Origin: a virus
Virus record (IMG/VR): IMGVR_UViG_3300036791_000517
Coordinates: 1-61,573 of that record
DNA length: 61,573 nucleotides
Reading direction: 5' to 3' (one strand)
How positions within the stretch are numbered: position 1 is the stretch's first letter; every line of letters begins with the position of its first letter. The notes under the pieces are model-generated. The model was not told where the DNA came from and made no database searches. It saw nothing but the letters and a program-made list of their open reading frames with translations. Below are positions 38,018-46,536 of this stretch, in pieces. The translations under genes and the position numbers were made by a program.

Positions 38018-39095
38018 CGCGCCGCCCAGTGACGGCGTTGATCCCAACGTCAGGATGCCGCCCAATGTCATGGCCGCGAGCCGCCTTGCCATGGAGGCGC
38101 ACAATCGAGCCTATCCCAACGGTCAAGGCAGCAACGGCGTGACGCCGCCAACCAACGGCGAAGTTGTGCCGCCGAACGGCGCGCCCGCCGACGAGTTGCC
38201 GGAGATCAATGCCGACGGCACGCCGAACTGGGAGAACCGCTTTCGGGCGCTCAAGGGACGTTACGATTCCGATCAACGGCGGGCCCGCGAGTCGATGGAG
38301 CAGTACGAGCAGCGCATGCGCGAGGTGCAGGCTCAGCTCAGTCAGGCATCGCGTCCGCCTCTGCCGGGCATGCAGCCGCCGCCGCGCATGGTGTCGGAGA
38401 AGGAGGTTGAGGATTACGGCGCTGATCTGATCGACGTCGTCAAGCGCGCCGCGCAGGAGGCGATGCTGCCTATGCTGGCGCCACTGGCCACCGAGATCGG
38501 TCACGTCAAGGCGCGCATCGAGACAACTGAGGGGGAGACTGGTCGTCAGTTCCTGTCACGCATGCATGGCAACATGGATGCGACGGTGCCGGGTTGGCAG
38601 CAGCTCAATGAGGATCCGAATTTTATTGCTTGGACAAAGCGGAGCGACGTATATTCTGGTCTTAACCGGCAGGAACTTCTCCAGAAGGCGTGGTACGCAG
38701 GCGATAGCAACCGTGTCGCGGCCTTCTTCAACGGGTTCCTTGCAGAGGAGGCTGCCACTGACCCGGCAGCGGCTCAGGCCCGCCAGCAGGCCAATGGAGC
38801 TGGGTACGTCGGACACGCCACCGCGCCTGCTCCTGCGGCCCAGCAACAAGCCCCTCGCGTCACCCTAGAGTCGCTGGCGGCTCCCGGCAGGGCCCGAGCG
38901 GCTGCGATGGCACCCGCAGGCAAACCGACTTGGACTGCCGAAGGCATCTCTACGTTTTACATGGACATCGCCAACGGCAAGTTCCGAGGACGGGACGCTG
39001 AGCGCATCGCGACGGAGGCCGACCTGATGGCCGCCCAGCGCGAGGGACGCATTGTCATCAACCCCCGCACGGCGACGCAGATCGGCGGCAGTTGA
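37998..39095 (+). CDS. Scaffolding protein, 365 aa
   Basis: It lies immediately upstream of the major capsid gene. The Pro/Asn-rich N-terminus is followed by a highly charged coiled-coil-like segment (about 75-120: RFRALKGRYDSDQRRARESM), a helical middle and an Ala-rich C-terminal part ending in NPRTATQIGGS. This acidic-helical layout and position are typical of scaffolds that guide capsid assembly and then leave. An inverted repeat (39091-39108) covers its stop codon. Confidence 0.8.
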   Translation: MADPSPNAPPSDGVDPNVRMPPNVMAASRLAMEAHNRAYPNGQGSNGVTPPTNGEVVPPNGAPADELPEINADGTPNWENRFRALKGRYDSDQRRARESMEQYEQRMREVQAQLSQASRPPLPGMQPPPRMVSEKEVEDYGADLIDVVKRAAQEAMLPMLAPLATEIGHVKARIETTEGETGRQFLSRMHGNMDATVPGWQQLNEDPNFIAWTKRSDVYSGLNRQELLQKAWYAGDSNRVAAFFNGFLAEEAATDPAAAQARQQANGAGYVGHATAPAPAAQQQAPRVTLESLAAPGRARAAAMAPAGKPTWTAEGISTFYMDIANGKFRGRDAERIATEADLMAAQREGRIVINPRTATQIGGS

Positions 39096-39108
39096 CTTTT
39101 AAGTCAAC
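39091..39108. promoter_or_regulatory. Inverted repeat over the scaffold stop codon
   Basis: GTTGACTT and AAGTCAAC are separated by TT. It resembles the operator half-sites (TTGAC/GTCAA) with different spacing. It lies between scaffold and capsid and could tune their ratio. Confidence 0.4.
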
Positions 39109-39138
39109 GGGCTCCGGCACTCGCCGCAGGAGCCTCTC

Positions 39139-40146
39139 ATGGCCGTTTATCCTCTCGCTAGTTCCGGTACTACCCCGGCAATTTTCCCTACTGGATCGTT
39201 GCCCGCGGCACCGGCCTATTCGCATACCGTCATCCCGGAGATCTGGTCCGGTAAGCTGCTGGAGAAGTTTTACGCCAGCACCGTGCTCGCCGCGATCAGC
39301 AACACCGCCTACGAAGGCGAGATCAAAAACCAAGGCGATACGGTGCATATCCGCACCAAGCCGACGATCACGATCAACGATTACCTCGCTGATGGCGGTA
39401 TCGTGGTGGAGCGTCCGAGCTCTAACATCATCGACCTGCTGATCAACAACGGTAAGTATTTCGCCACCATCCTCGACGATGTGATGGAGGTGCAGTCCGA
39501 CATCAATCTGCTCGGCATCTGGTCGGACGATGCTGCGCAGCAGATGAAGATCAAGATCGATACCATGGTGCTGCTCGGCATTCTCGGTCAAGCCAACGCG
39601 GCTAACCAAGGTGCCACCGCCGGTAAGATTTCTGCCAATATCAATCTCGGCGCGACCGGCACGCCGATCGCGATGTCGACCTTGACCGGTACGCCTGCGT
39701 CGTCGGTCTCGGTGCTCGATGTGTTATTGCGCATGGGCCAGACGCTCGACGAGCAGAACATCCCCGAAGAGGGACGCTGGGCGGTCATCCCGTCGTGGGC
39801 CTCGACCAAGATCAAGCAGTCGGAACTGCGTCAGGCATATTTGTCGGGCGACTCCGTGTCGATGCTGCGCAACGGTCGTCTGGGCGTCGTCGATCGCTTT
39901 ACGATCTACGTCTCCAACCTCCTGCCCAAGGGTGCGATCGTCGGTCCGCCAGCGTTGGCGGCCGGTGAATGGGTGATGTACGCCGGGCACCCGCATGGTC
40001 TGACGTTCGCCAGTCAGGTGTCGAAAGTCGAAACGCTGCGTTCCGAATTCACCTTCGGCCAGATCCTGCGTGGTTTGCAGGTGTTCGGTTACAAGGTGGT
40101 CGACGGTACCGCGATCACTCAGGCAGTCGTCACGCCGTCTCCGTAA
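39139..40146 (+). CDS. Major capsid protein, 335 aa
   Basis: ATG 39139 follows AGGAGCCTCTC. Features fit an HK97-fold coat protein: N-terminal arm, a long helical/extended region with SNTAYEGEIKNQGDTVHIRT, the DVLLRMGQTLDEQNIPEEGR spine-helix-like segment followed by WAVIPSWASTKIKQS, and a beta-rich C-terminus. It follows the scaffold and precedes fibre and tail genes, and its length is usual for the family. An operator-like palindrome (40168-40182) lies just downstream. Confidence 0.85.
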   Translation: MAVYPLASSGTTPAIFPTGSLPAAPAYSHTVIPEIWSGKLLEKFYASTVLAAISNTAYEGEIKNQGDTVHIRTKPTITINDYLADGGIVVERPSSNIIDLLINNGKYFATILDDVMEVQSDINLLGIWSDDAAQQMKIKIDTMVLLGILGQANAANQGATAGKISANINLGATGTPIAMSTLTGTPASSVSVLDVLLRMGQTLDEQNIPEEGRWAVIPSWASTKIKQSELRQAYLSGDSVSMLRNGRLGVVDRFTIYVSNLLPKGAIVGPPALAAGEWVMYAGHPHGLTFASQVSKVETLRSEFTFGQILRGLQVFGYKVVDGTAITQAVVTPSP

Positions 40147-40167
40147 CCTTTGAAGCTCGGGGCGGCC

Positions 40168-40182
40168 TTGACATAGTGTCAG
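40168..40182. promoter_or_regulatory. Operator palindrome TTGACATAGTGTCAG
   Basis: One mismatch to consensus, between the capsid gene and the first fibre gene. It is the clearest copy in the late operon outside a coding sequence. Confidence 0.55.
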
Positions 40183-40210
40183 GGTCGCCACTTCTTCACG
40201 GAGTTTCTAG

Positions 40211-42082
40211 ATGACGACCATCGACGCGCCTGTTGCGCCGTCCAATGCTCAGCCGGGTGATCTCTGGCGGGACACGACCACGGGTCGTGTCTTTGCGCGT
40301 GTCATTGCGAACGGCGTTGCGGTCTGGGTTGAGCAGCCAACGATGGTTCACCCGACGGTCAGTCAGTCGATCCAGCGAATGCTGGCACCGGCTGAATTGG
40401 TTGCCAGCGCCACTCCGACTTGCACGACGTCGGCCACGCCGCCGCTCAATCCTAAGGCGTGCGATTTGTGGTTCGAATCCGACTCTGGCTTTCTTTTCAT
40501 TTACTACGACGATGGCAACAGCAAACAGTGGGTGGTGACCAATCCCGGTAAGGGCGGCAATCTCGGGCCGCCCGGCCCGCCCGGCATGAATTGGACGGGA
40601 CCATGGTCCAACATCAATCAATATAGCGATGATGATGGTGTCGAGTATCAGGGTTCAAGCTATATCGCGCTCAAATCCAATATTGCTGTCACACCCGGTT
40701 CTGATCCGGCAACGTGGGATCTGTTCGCGCAGGAAGGCGCTGCTGGTGTTATCCAGACGGTTACTGCGGGGAGTGGACTGACAGGAGGCGGGTCTGCCGC
40801 GACTGTCGCGCTGGCCGTCGATACGACGGTTATTGCGCCGCTCGCTAACCCGCATTTTACTGGTGATCCACAGGCGCCGACGCCCGCAACCACTGACAAC
40901 GATACGTCACTTGCGACGACGGCGTTCGTTCGGTCGGCGATCTCAACTTACTCGCCACCGCCCAATCTGTCGGGCTACGCGCCGCTCGCCAGTCCAGCCT
41001 TCACGGGCGTTCCGACGGCACCCAACGCGGCACAGAACACCGATACTGTTCAACTTGCGACGTGTCACTTCGTCAACGTTGAGCTGGGTGGCCAGTTGCA
41101 GTTCTATGCGCCGCTCGCTAGCCCGGCGCTCACCGGTACGCCGACTGTGCCGACGCCTGCGCCCGGCGACAACACCACGAAAATCCCGACGACGGCGTTC
41201 GTGGCGGCGGCCATCGCGGCGTTGCCAGCGCCGCCGACGGCGCTGCCGCCTAATGGTCCTGCGGGTGGCGCCCTGAACGGCAGTTACCCCAATCCCGGTC
41301 TCGCGCCCAGCTCGACCAATGGTCAGGTGATGACCACGGTTGCGGGCGTTGCGGCGTGGGCAGCACCGGGCGGCGGCGGCAGCGCCAGCATTACGGTGTC
41401 GGACACCGCGCCTGCGTCACCGACGGCGGGTGCGCTGTGGTGGAAGTCCGACATTGGCCAGCTGTTTTTGTACTACAACGACGGCAACAGCTCGCAGTGG
41501 GTGCCTGCTGCGCCTGCACCTTCGGTTCAGCAGACGACGTGGCGTATGCTGTCGCGGCAGGTGGTGTCGAGTGCAGTGGCGCAAGTCGATATCACCAACA
41601 TTCCGAGCGACATTAATGAACTGTCGTTCCACGTCGGCAACGCCGTTCCTGCGACTAACGATGTTGGCTTTCGCATAGAGGCGTTCAACGCAGCAGGGGC
41701 CATCGATGCGGGCTCCAACTACGATAGCAATGGCGTGCTGTCGCAAAGTGCTCAGGCAGTTGGAGCAGCGCCTGTTGTGTCGGCGGTTGCCGGATACAGT
41801 GCGATAATCCCGAATTACAATGCTGCAGGTAACGGGATCGCTAGCGGGGCCAATGCCGGTATCAGCATCGACGGCAAAGTTTTAAATATCAAAAGCGCAG
41901 CGACGAACAAAATGGTGACATTCAGTTCCTATTATATAAACGGCGCTTCATCCGCGATGGTCAGCTTCGTTGGTGGGGGTCGGTGGGTCACCAGCACGGG
42001 GAGCATTCTCACGGGGCTGCGGTTCTTTTTCGGTGGTGCCAACATCGTCAGCGGCAGCTTCGAAGTGTGGGGGTCACCGTAA
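40211..42082 (+). CDS. Tail fibre protein A, 623 aa
   Basis: Modular fibre. Two copies of a (D/A)LW(F/W)-(E/K)SD-x-GxLF-(I/L)YY-(D/N)DGNS-(K/S)QWV unit (about 78-106 and 412-440). A collagen-like GPPGPPG linker (about 118). Three APLA-(S/N)-P-x-(F/L)-TG repeats ending in TTAFV or similar (about 210-340), a repeat known from phage side fibres. A C-terminal module (about 455-623) starts WRMLSRQVVSSAV and ends SFEVWGSP. The next two genes share that module, so it probably forms the tip or trimerisation domain. Confidence 0.82.
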   Translation: MTTIDAPVAPSNAQPGDLWRDTTTGRVFARVIANGVAVWVEQPTMVHPTVSQSIQRMLAPAELVASATPTCTTSATPPLNPKACDLWFESDSGFLFIYYDDGNSKQWVVTNPGKGGNLGPPGPPGMNWTGPWSNINQYSDDDGVEYQGSSYIALKSNIAVTPGSDPATWDLFAQEGAAGVIQTVTAGSGLTGGGSAATVALAVDTTVIAPLANPHFTGDPQAPTPATTDNDTSLATTAFVRSAISTYSPPPNLSGYAPLASPAFTGVPTAPNAAQNTDTVQLATCHFVNVELGGQLQFYAPLASPALTGTPTVPTPAPGDNTTKIPTTAFVAAAIAALPAPPTALPPNGPAGGALNGSYPNPGLAPSSTNGQVMTTVAGVAAWAAPGGGGSASITVSDTAPASPTAGALWWKSDIGQLFLYYNDGNSSQWVPAAPAPSVQQTTWRMLSRQVVSSAVAQVDITNIPSDINELSFHVGNAVPATNDVGFRIEAFNAAGAIDAGSNYDSNGVLSQSAQAVGAAPVVSAVAGYSAIIPNYNAAGNGIASGANAGISIDGKVLNIKSAATNKMVTFSSYYINGASSAMVSFVGGGRWVTSTGSILTGLRFFFGGANIVSGSFEVWGSP

Positions 42083-42900
42083 TGCTTGACTTCCCCAACT
42101 CACCGACCAACGGCCAGCTGTTCACGGGGGCGAACGGCGTCATCTATCAATGGAACGCGGCGGGCGGGCTGTGGCTCAACTACGGCGTCGGTATGAACAG
42201 CGCCATCGTCAGCCTTACGCCTCCGGCCAATCCGGTGGCCGGTCAGATGTGGTGGCGCTCCGACACCGGCCAAATGTTCATCTGGTACAACGACGGCAAC
42301 TCGACCCAGTGGGTGTCGGTCACCGCGCCGTCGGTGGTGACGCAGCCGCCCGTGACGTGGCGCATGCTGTCGCGTCAGGTTGTATCGAGCGCGGTGCCGC
42401 AAGTCGATTTCCCCAACATCCCGTCCGACATTAACGAGTTGATGTTTCGTGTCGGCAACGCGGTGCCAGTAAATAATGACGTGGGATTTTTCCTTCAGTA
42501 CTTCGATGGAACGGGAGCGATTGATGCAACTGCTGGTCACTACAGTGCGTCGGGTGTCCTCACTCAGGTATCGCAAGCAGTGGGGTCCAGTGCTCCAGCT
42601 TCTGCTGACAATGCCGGTACTGGAATACGCATGACTTACAACGCGGTTGGCAACGGAGTTTATAACGCTGTCGTCAGCGGCATTTCTGTTGATGGCAGTG
42701 TCATCAACATCAGGAACGCCACGCAGAACCGCCACATGATATTCAAGGGCATGTATCCTAACGGTGGCGGCACTTCCTACAACGTATTTGATGGCGGCGG
42801 TTTCTGGTTCAACAACGCGAGCATCATCTCGGGCGCTCGCTTCTTCTTCGGTAGCGGCAACATTGCCAGCGGCGCGTTCGAACTGTGGGGGAGCCCCTAG
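42082..42900 (+). CDS. Tail fibre protein B, 272 aa
   Basis: ATG 42082 overlaps the TAA of fibre A. The N-terminal module (LDFPNSPTNGQLF, then GVIYQWNAAGGLW) is followed by one LWW-like DTGQMFIWYNDGNSTQWV unit and the shared C-terminal module (WRMLSRQVVSSAVPQVDF to FELWGSP). It is a shorter paralogue of fibre A, probably from tandem duplication, and may form heteromers or an alternative receptor-binding tip. Confidence 0.8.
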   Translation: MLDFPNSPTNGQLFTGANGVIYQWNAAGGLWLNYGVGMNSAIVSLTPPANPVAGQMWWRSDTGQMFIWYNDGNSTQWVSVTAPSVVTQPPVTWRMLSRQVVSSAVPQVDFPNIPSDINELMFRVGNAVPVNNDVGFFLQYFDGTGAIDATAGHYSASGVLTQVSQAVGSSAPASADNAGTGIRMTYNAVGNGVYNAVVSGISVDGSVINIRNATQNRHMIFKGMYPNGGGTSYNVFDGGGFWFNNASIISGARFFFGSGNIASGAFELWGSP

Positions 42901-44409
42901 ATGGCCGCCCTCGACTTCCCCAACACCCCGACCGATCAGCAACTGTTCGCCGCGCCCAACGGCATCACCTACCAGTGGCAGGCCACGCCCGGTGTGTGGA
43001 TCGTCTACCAGGGCGGCGTGCAGACGGGTGATTTTTGCGCCACTGGAACATCGCTCGGCACCATCGGTAATTTCGTCGTCACCGGGCTTTCGGTCCTCAG
43101 TGGAAATTTGGGTTCTTGGTACAATCCAACGACCGGGCGTTACACGCCTCCGGCAGGGCGCTACCGGATTGATGCTGGATTTTATGCTGCAGCGGCGGGC
43201 GGCTCGACACTGATCGAAGTCAGCATTCGCAAGAACGGCGTAATCTTGCCGGGTACTCAGTTGGGGCAGACGACGCCCGGCGCGAACTTGGTTTCTACTG
43301 CGCAGGCTGCCGTGGCGGTCGATGCCAATGGCACCGACTATTTTGAGATGTGGGTGCGGTCGTATAATTTTTCGGCCACCAGCTCGCAGGTTTTCTTCGC
43401 GGCGTTTCCGATCCTCGGCGCGGTCGGGCCGCCGGGACCGGTCGGGCCAGCGTCGGCGGGTGATTTCACTGCGACTTTCCAGAGCGGCGGTGGCATTCCA
43501 ACGTCGGATACTACGCTCGTCCTGCCAACGGTGGCGACGGGAAATTCTGGAGGCTGGTATTCAAATTCGACCGGGCGCTTCACGCCGCCCGCCGGGCGCT
43601 TTTTCCTCTTTGCTGAGTACATGGCGACACAGACGGCTGGGTCGCATTGCAGTGTCAGCATCAGGAAGAACGGCGCGGCTATTCAGTACAATCGAGGCTC
43701 TGTCGCTGGAAACGGCTACTATGCGAACCCTTCAGTCCTCATCCAAGCTGACGCCAATGGCACCGACTGGTTCGACATGCAGATCAGTGCCAACGCCGGA
43801 GCGCAAGGATCGTGGTTCGTCTTTGGTGCCTTCCCCATCACCGGCATCCAAGGCATCCAAGGACCGCCGGGACCGGGCAATGCGTGGCGCATCCTGTCGC
43901 GTCAGACCCCGACTGCCGTGGGCTTCGTCGAGTTGCAGAACATCCCGAGCGATGTGAACGAACTGATGTGCAACGTCGATCTGATCCCGTCGTCCAACAC
44001 GGGCGGCCTGATGGCGCAGGTGTACGACAATGCTGGCGTGCTCGACACCGGGGCTCATTACGCATGGTCGAACTGGGTGTTCAGCAGCGCCGGGGCGGCT
44101 AATGCCGGTCCCGGCTCATCGAGCGGCACTTCGACAGGCTTCAACACAGGTTTCTCGTTGTCTTATGGTGCCGTTGGCAATCTTGCGAACTACGGCATCT
44201 CGGCCAATTTCAAGATCGCGAATATTCGTGCCAGCAAAGTCAAGCAGGTCAATTTCCAGATGACCCAAGTCGATGCCAGCAACACCATTACCTACAGCGG
44301 TGGCGGTGGCGGCCTGCGCAATGTGGCGACTTCGATCACCGGCCTACGGATGTTCTTCAATGGCATGAATATCGCCAGCGGCAGCTTCGAAGTATGGGGG
44401 TCACCGTAA
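42901..44409 (+). CDS. Tail fibre protein C, 502 aa
   Basis: It starts directly after the TAG of fibre B. It has the same N-terminal module (ALDFPNTPTDQQLF, GITYQWQATPGVW), then two repeats of a beta-sandwich unit (GRYTPPAGRYRIDAGF and GRFTPPAGRFFLFAEY, each followed by xxSIRKNG and DANGTD), which resembles C1q/TNF-like fibre domains. Then come a GIQGIQGPPGPG collagen-like linker and the shared C-terminal module ending SFEVWGSP. Third member of the fibre array. Confidence 0.8.
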   Translation: MAALDFPNTPTDQQLFAAPNGITYQWQATPGVWIVYQGGVQTGDFCATGTSLGTIGNFVVTGLSVLSGNLGSWYNPTTGRYTPPAGRYRIDAGFYAAAAGGSTLIEVSIRKNGVILPGTQLGQTTPGANLVSTAQAAVAVDANGTDYFEMWVRSYNFSATSSQVFFAAFPILGAVGPPGPVGPASAGDFTATFQSGGGIPTSDTTLVLPTVATGNSGGWYSNSTGRFTPPAGRFFLFAEYMATQTAGSHCSVSIRKNGAAIQYNRGSVAGNGYYANPSVLIQADANGTDWFDMQISANAGAQGSWFVFGAFPITGIQGIQGPPGPGNAWRILSRQTPTAVGFVELQNIPSDVNELMCNVDLIPSSNTGGLMAQVYDNAGVLDTGAHYAWSNWVFSSAGAANAGPGSSSGTSTGFNTGFSLSYGAVGNLANYGISANFKIANIRASKVKQVNFQMTQVDASNTITYSGGGGGLRNVATSITGLRMFFNGMNIASGSFEVWGSP

Positions 44410-44888
44410 TGGCTCTAGCCGAAATGGACTTCCCTGCTGGTCCGCTCGTTGGGCAGCACTTCACCAATGCCTACGGCACGGTCTATCTGTGGGACGGCGA
44501 GAAGTGGACGATCGACGCCGAGCCGTTGCTGGTCGTGCAAGTGCCGCTCAATTTCGACATCCTCTCGCAGATCCGCGTGTTGCTGCAGGACACTGACAAT
44601 ACGATCGGGCAGTACCGCTACACCGACGCCGAGCTGATCGCCAATATCAACATGGGCTTGTTGGAGATGTATCGAATCCGGCCCGACATTTTCCTCCAGC
44701 TCAATTTTCAAATACCGCTTGTCACGACCGATCTCAGCGTGCCATGGCCGCTCGAACCGCAATACGCACCGTCGATCGTTTACTACGCTGTCGGCATGGC
44801 GCAGATGCGTGATGACGAGGCGACGCAGGATGCTCGGGCATCGAGTTTCCTGGGCAAGTTCACGTCCATGCTGATCGCTGCTGCTTAA
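44409..44888 (+). CDS. Head-tail adaptor-like protein with fibre-type N-terminal tag, 159 aa
   Basis: ATG 44409 overlaps the TAA of fibre C. The first 30 residues (MDFPAGPLVGQHFTNAYGTV then YLWDGEKW) repeat the N-terminal module of fibres B and C. The rest (about 42-159: ILSQIRVLLQDTDNTIGQYR, YTDAELIANINMGLLEMYRI) looks like a head-tail adaptor that forms a ring between portal and tail. The shared tag suggests recombination from the fibre genes or a common docking element. Confidence 0.72.
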   Translation: MALAEMDFPAGPLVGQHFTNAYGTVYLWDGEKWTIDAEPLLVVQVPLNFDILSQIRVLLQDTDNTIGQYRYTDAELIANINMGLLEMYRIRPDIFLQLNFQIPLVTTDLSVPWPLEPQYAPSIVYYAVGMAQMRDDEATQDARASSFLGKFTSMLIAAA

Positions 44889-44899
44889 CCCCGGAGGTT
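44887..44899 (+). promoter_or_regulatory. AACCCCGGAGGTT palindrome carrying a ribosome binding site
   Basis: It starts within the TAA of the adaptor gene. GGAGG is the ribosome binding site of ATG 44903. Same sequence as the copy at 53181. Confidence 0.55.
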
Positions 44900-44902
44900 G
44901 TC

Positions 44903-45523
44903 ATGGCTTCCGTTTTCGATCGTATCTTCGCCGATGTTCGCAAAGACTTGCCGAGCGTGGCTGACGCGGTGCTGCGACAGGAGCTGTTCCGGGTGATGGA
45001 CGACTTCACCCAGCACACCAACATCTGGCAGGAGACGCTGACGGTCAACATCCTGCCCGACATTGCCAGCTACGTTTTACCGGCGACGACGGCCGGTCAG
45101 ATCAATCGTCTGATGTTTGTTTACGATGTAACTCAGCCGGTCATGAGTTGGCCAATGGGCGGCATTATGATGCGCGTGCCTGGGGTGATGGTGCTGCCGC
45201 GGACGCTGGGCAATTCGGCGACATGGGGTGCCATCGTTGCCAAGCGAACCAGCGATGTCGATGCTACGACGCTCTATCCGGTGGTCGACGATTGGATCCC
45301 CGACAAATACGCCGACACGGTGGGACGCGGGGTCCTCGCCCGGCTGATGGTCGAGCCACAGAAACCCTATTCCAACCCGATGCTCGCCCAGGCCAACCAG
45401 AAGGCGTACATCTCCGGTCGGTCGATGGCGCGTGCCAACGATGGTCACGCCAACGTGTTCAACGCTCAGAACTGGGCGTATCCGCAGAGCTTTGCGACTG
45501 TCACGCGCAAACCATGGACTTGA
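44903..45523 (+). CDS. Tail-tubular-A-like protein, 206 aa
   Basis: Sequence style and position (after the adaptor, before the nozzle) fit the gatekeeper-type tail tube protein of podoviruses. Helical start (FDRIFADVRKDLPSVADAVL), then beta segments (WQETLTVNILPDIASYVLPA), and a C-terminal helix region LARLMVEPQKPYSNPMLAQA. It would link adaptor and nozzle rings. Family assignment is by gene order plus pattern. Confidence 0.68.
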   Translation: MASVFDRIFADVRKDLPSVADAVLRQELFRVMDDFTQHTNIWQETLTVNILPDIASYVLPATTAGQINRLMFVYDVTQPVMSWPMGGIMMRVPGVMVLPRTLGNSATWGAIVAKRTSDVDATTLYPVVDDWIPDKYADTVGRGVLARLMVEPQKPYSNPMLAQANQKAYISGRSMARANDGHANVFNAQNWAYPQSFATVTRKPWT

Positions 45524-45526
45524 GCG

Positions 45527-46240
45527 ATGTTCACGATCAAACATCTTTTCCATTCACCTAAAGGCGACGGCACCGATTCGTCACTTGTTCGGCCGTCGAA
45601 TTGGAACGACACGCATGACGTCGAAGCGTCGGTCGACGGCGTCGTGATCGGCCGGGCGGTAGGTGCTGGTCCGGGATCGATGACCGAACTGCCGATCACG
45701 TCGATAATTCCGCCCGGGTTCGTGACGTTGTTTGCGGGCGCGGCCGCGCCGACGGGCTGGCTTCTGTGCAACGCTCAAATTGTCAGTCAGCTCACTTACC
45801 CTGCGCTCTATGCGGTGATCCTCGGTACTTACAATTTGGGTGGTGAAACATCGCAGCAGTTTCGTGTGCCTGATCTGCGTGGTCGCGCGCCTTTTGGCCC
45901 CGATGCGGGCACCGGGCGTATTACGGCGTACATTCCCAATGCCAGCACACCGGGCAGCGGCGGTGGTCAGCAGCAGAATCAGCCGCGAGTTTACGGCACC
46001 GTCGATGTCAGCGTTTCCGGCAGTGTATCGGGTACGACCGGTGGACCGTCTGGGCCATTCCAGAGTGTGCCAAATGGCGCTGATGTCGGTGTCGCGACGT
46101 CGGGTCATACCCACGCTTGGAGCGAAGTCAATATTACGTTTAGCGGTTCTGGCGGCATTCGCAACGATGGCAATAACGTGACAGATGCGATGTCGAATTT
46201 GCCGCCGCTGATCATCATGAATTACATCATTAAAACCTGA
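45527..46240 (+). CDS. Tail collar domain protein, 237 aa
   Basis: A phage tail collar domain is clear: AAPTGWLLCNAQIVSQLTYP, ALYAVILGTYNLGG, FRVPDLRGRAPFGPD, and the usual ending NLPPLIIMNYIIKT. The N-terminus (about 1-60: LVRPSNWNDTHDVEASVDG) resembles short-fibre shafts. Such proteins form part of fibres or host-contact structures. It follows the tail-tubular-A-like gene by 3 bases. Confidence 0.85.
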   Translation: MFTIKHLFHSPKGDGTDSSLVRPSNWNDTHDVEASVDGVVIGRAVGAGPGSMTELPITSIIPPGFVTLFAGAAAPTGWLLCNAQIVSQLTYPALYAVILGTYNLGGETSQQFRVPDLRGRAPFGPDAGTGRITAYIPNASTPGSGGGQQQNQPRVYGTVDVSVSGSVSGTTGGPSGPFQSVPNGADVGVATSGHTHAWSEVNITFSGSGGIRNDGNNVTDAMSNLPPLIIMNYIIKT

Positions 46241-46244
46241 GGTC

Positions 46245-46259
46245 TTGATATGGTGTCAA
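46245..46259. promoter_or_regulatory. Operator palindrome over a start codon
   Basis: TTGATATGGTGTCAA (one mismatch) has ATG 46250 at its centre, like the copies at 2861, 18598 and 28817. Confidence 0.52.
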
Positions 46260-46534
46260 AAAAGAATTCTCCAATAACTGACGTGACGGACGCCGAGGAT
46301 GTGCCGGTTGTTGTGTCTCCGGTTGTGTCTGAGAAAACCCGGCTTGAGATGGAAGCTGGTCGTGCCGCTGCTCAGGAGAATGCGGCCAAAATGGCGCAAG
46401 CCGAGGCGGCGCGCCTCGCCGATGAAAAGGCCAAGCTGACCGCTGAAGCCGAGGAAAAGCAAAAACAGGCTGACGATAAACTTCGCGCCGTCGAGGAAGC
46501 CGAAGCGGCGCACCGGGCAAAAGCGGGAGCCTGA
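46250..46534 (+). CDS. Coiled-coil protein, 94 aa
   Basis: ATG 46250 has GAGG upstream and lies inside an operator-like palindrome. Residues about 28-92 form a continuous Ala/Glu/Lys-rich heptad helix (for example AAKMAQAEAARLADEKAKL). It may be a small virion rod, spacer or assembly factor between the collar protein and the nozzle. Function unknown. Confidence 0.68.
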   Translation: MVSKKNSPITDVTDAEDVPVVVSPVVSEKTRLEMEAGRAAAQENAAKMAQAEAARLADEKAKLTAEAEEKQKQADDKLRAVEEAEAAHRAKAGA

Positions 46535-46536
46535 TC

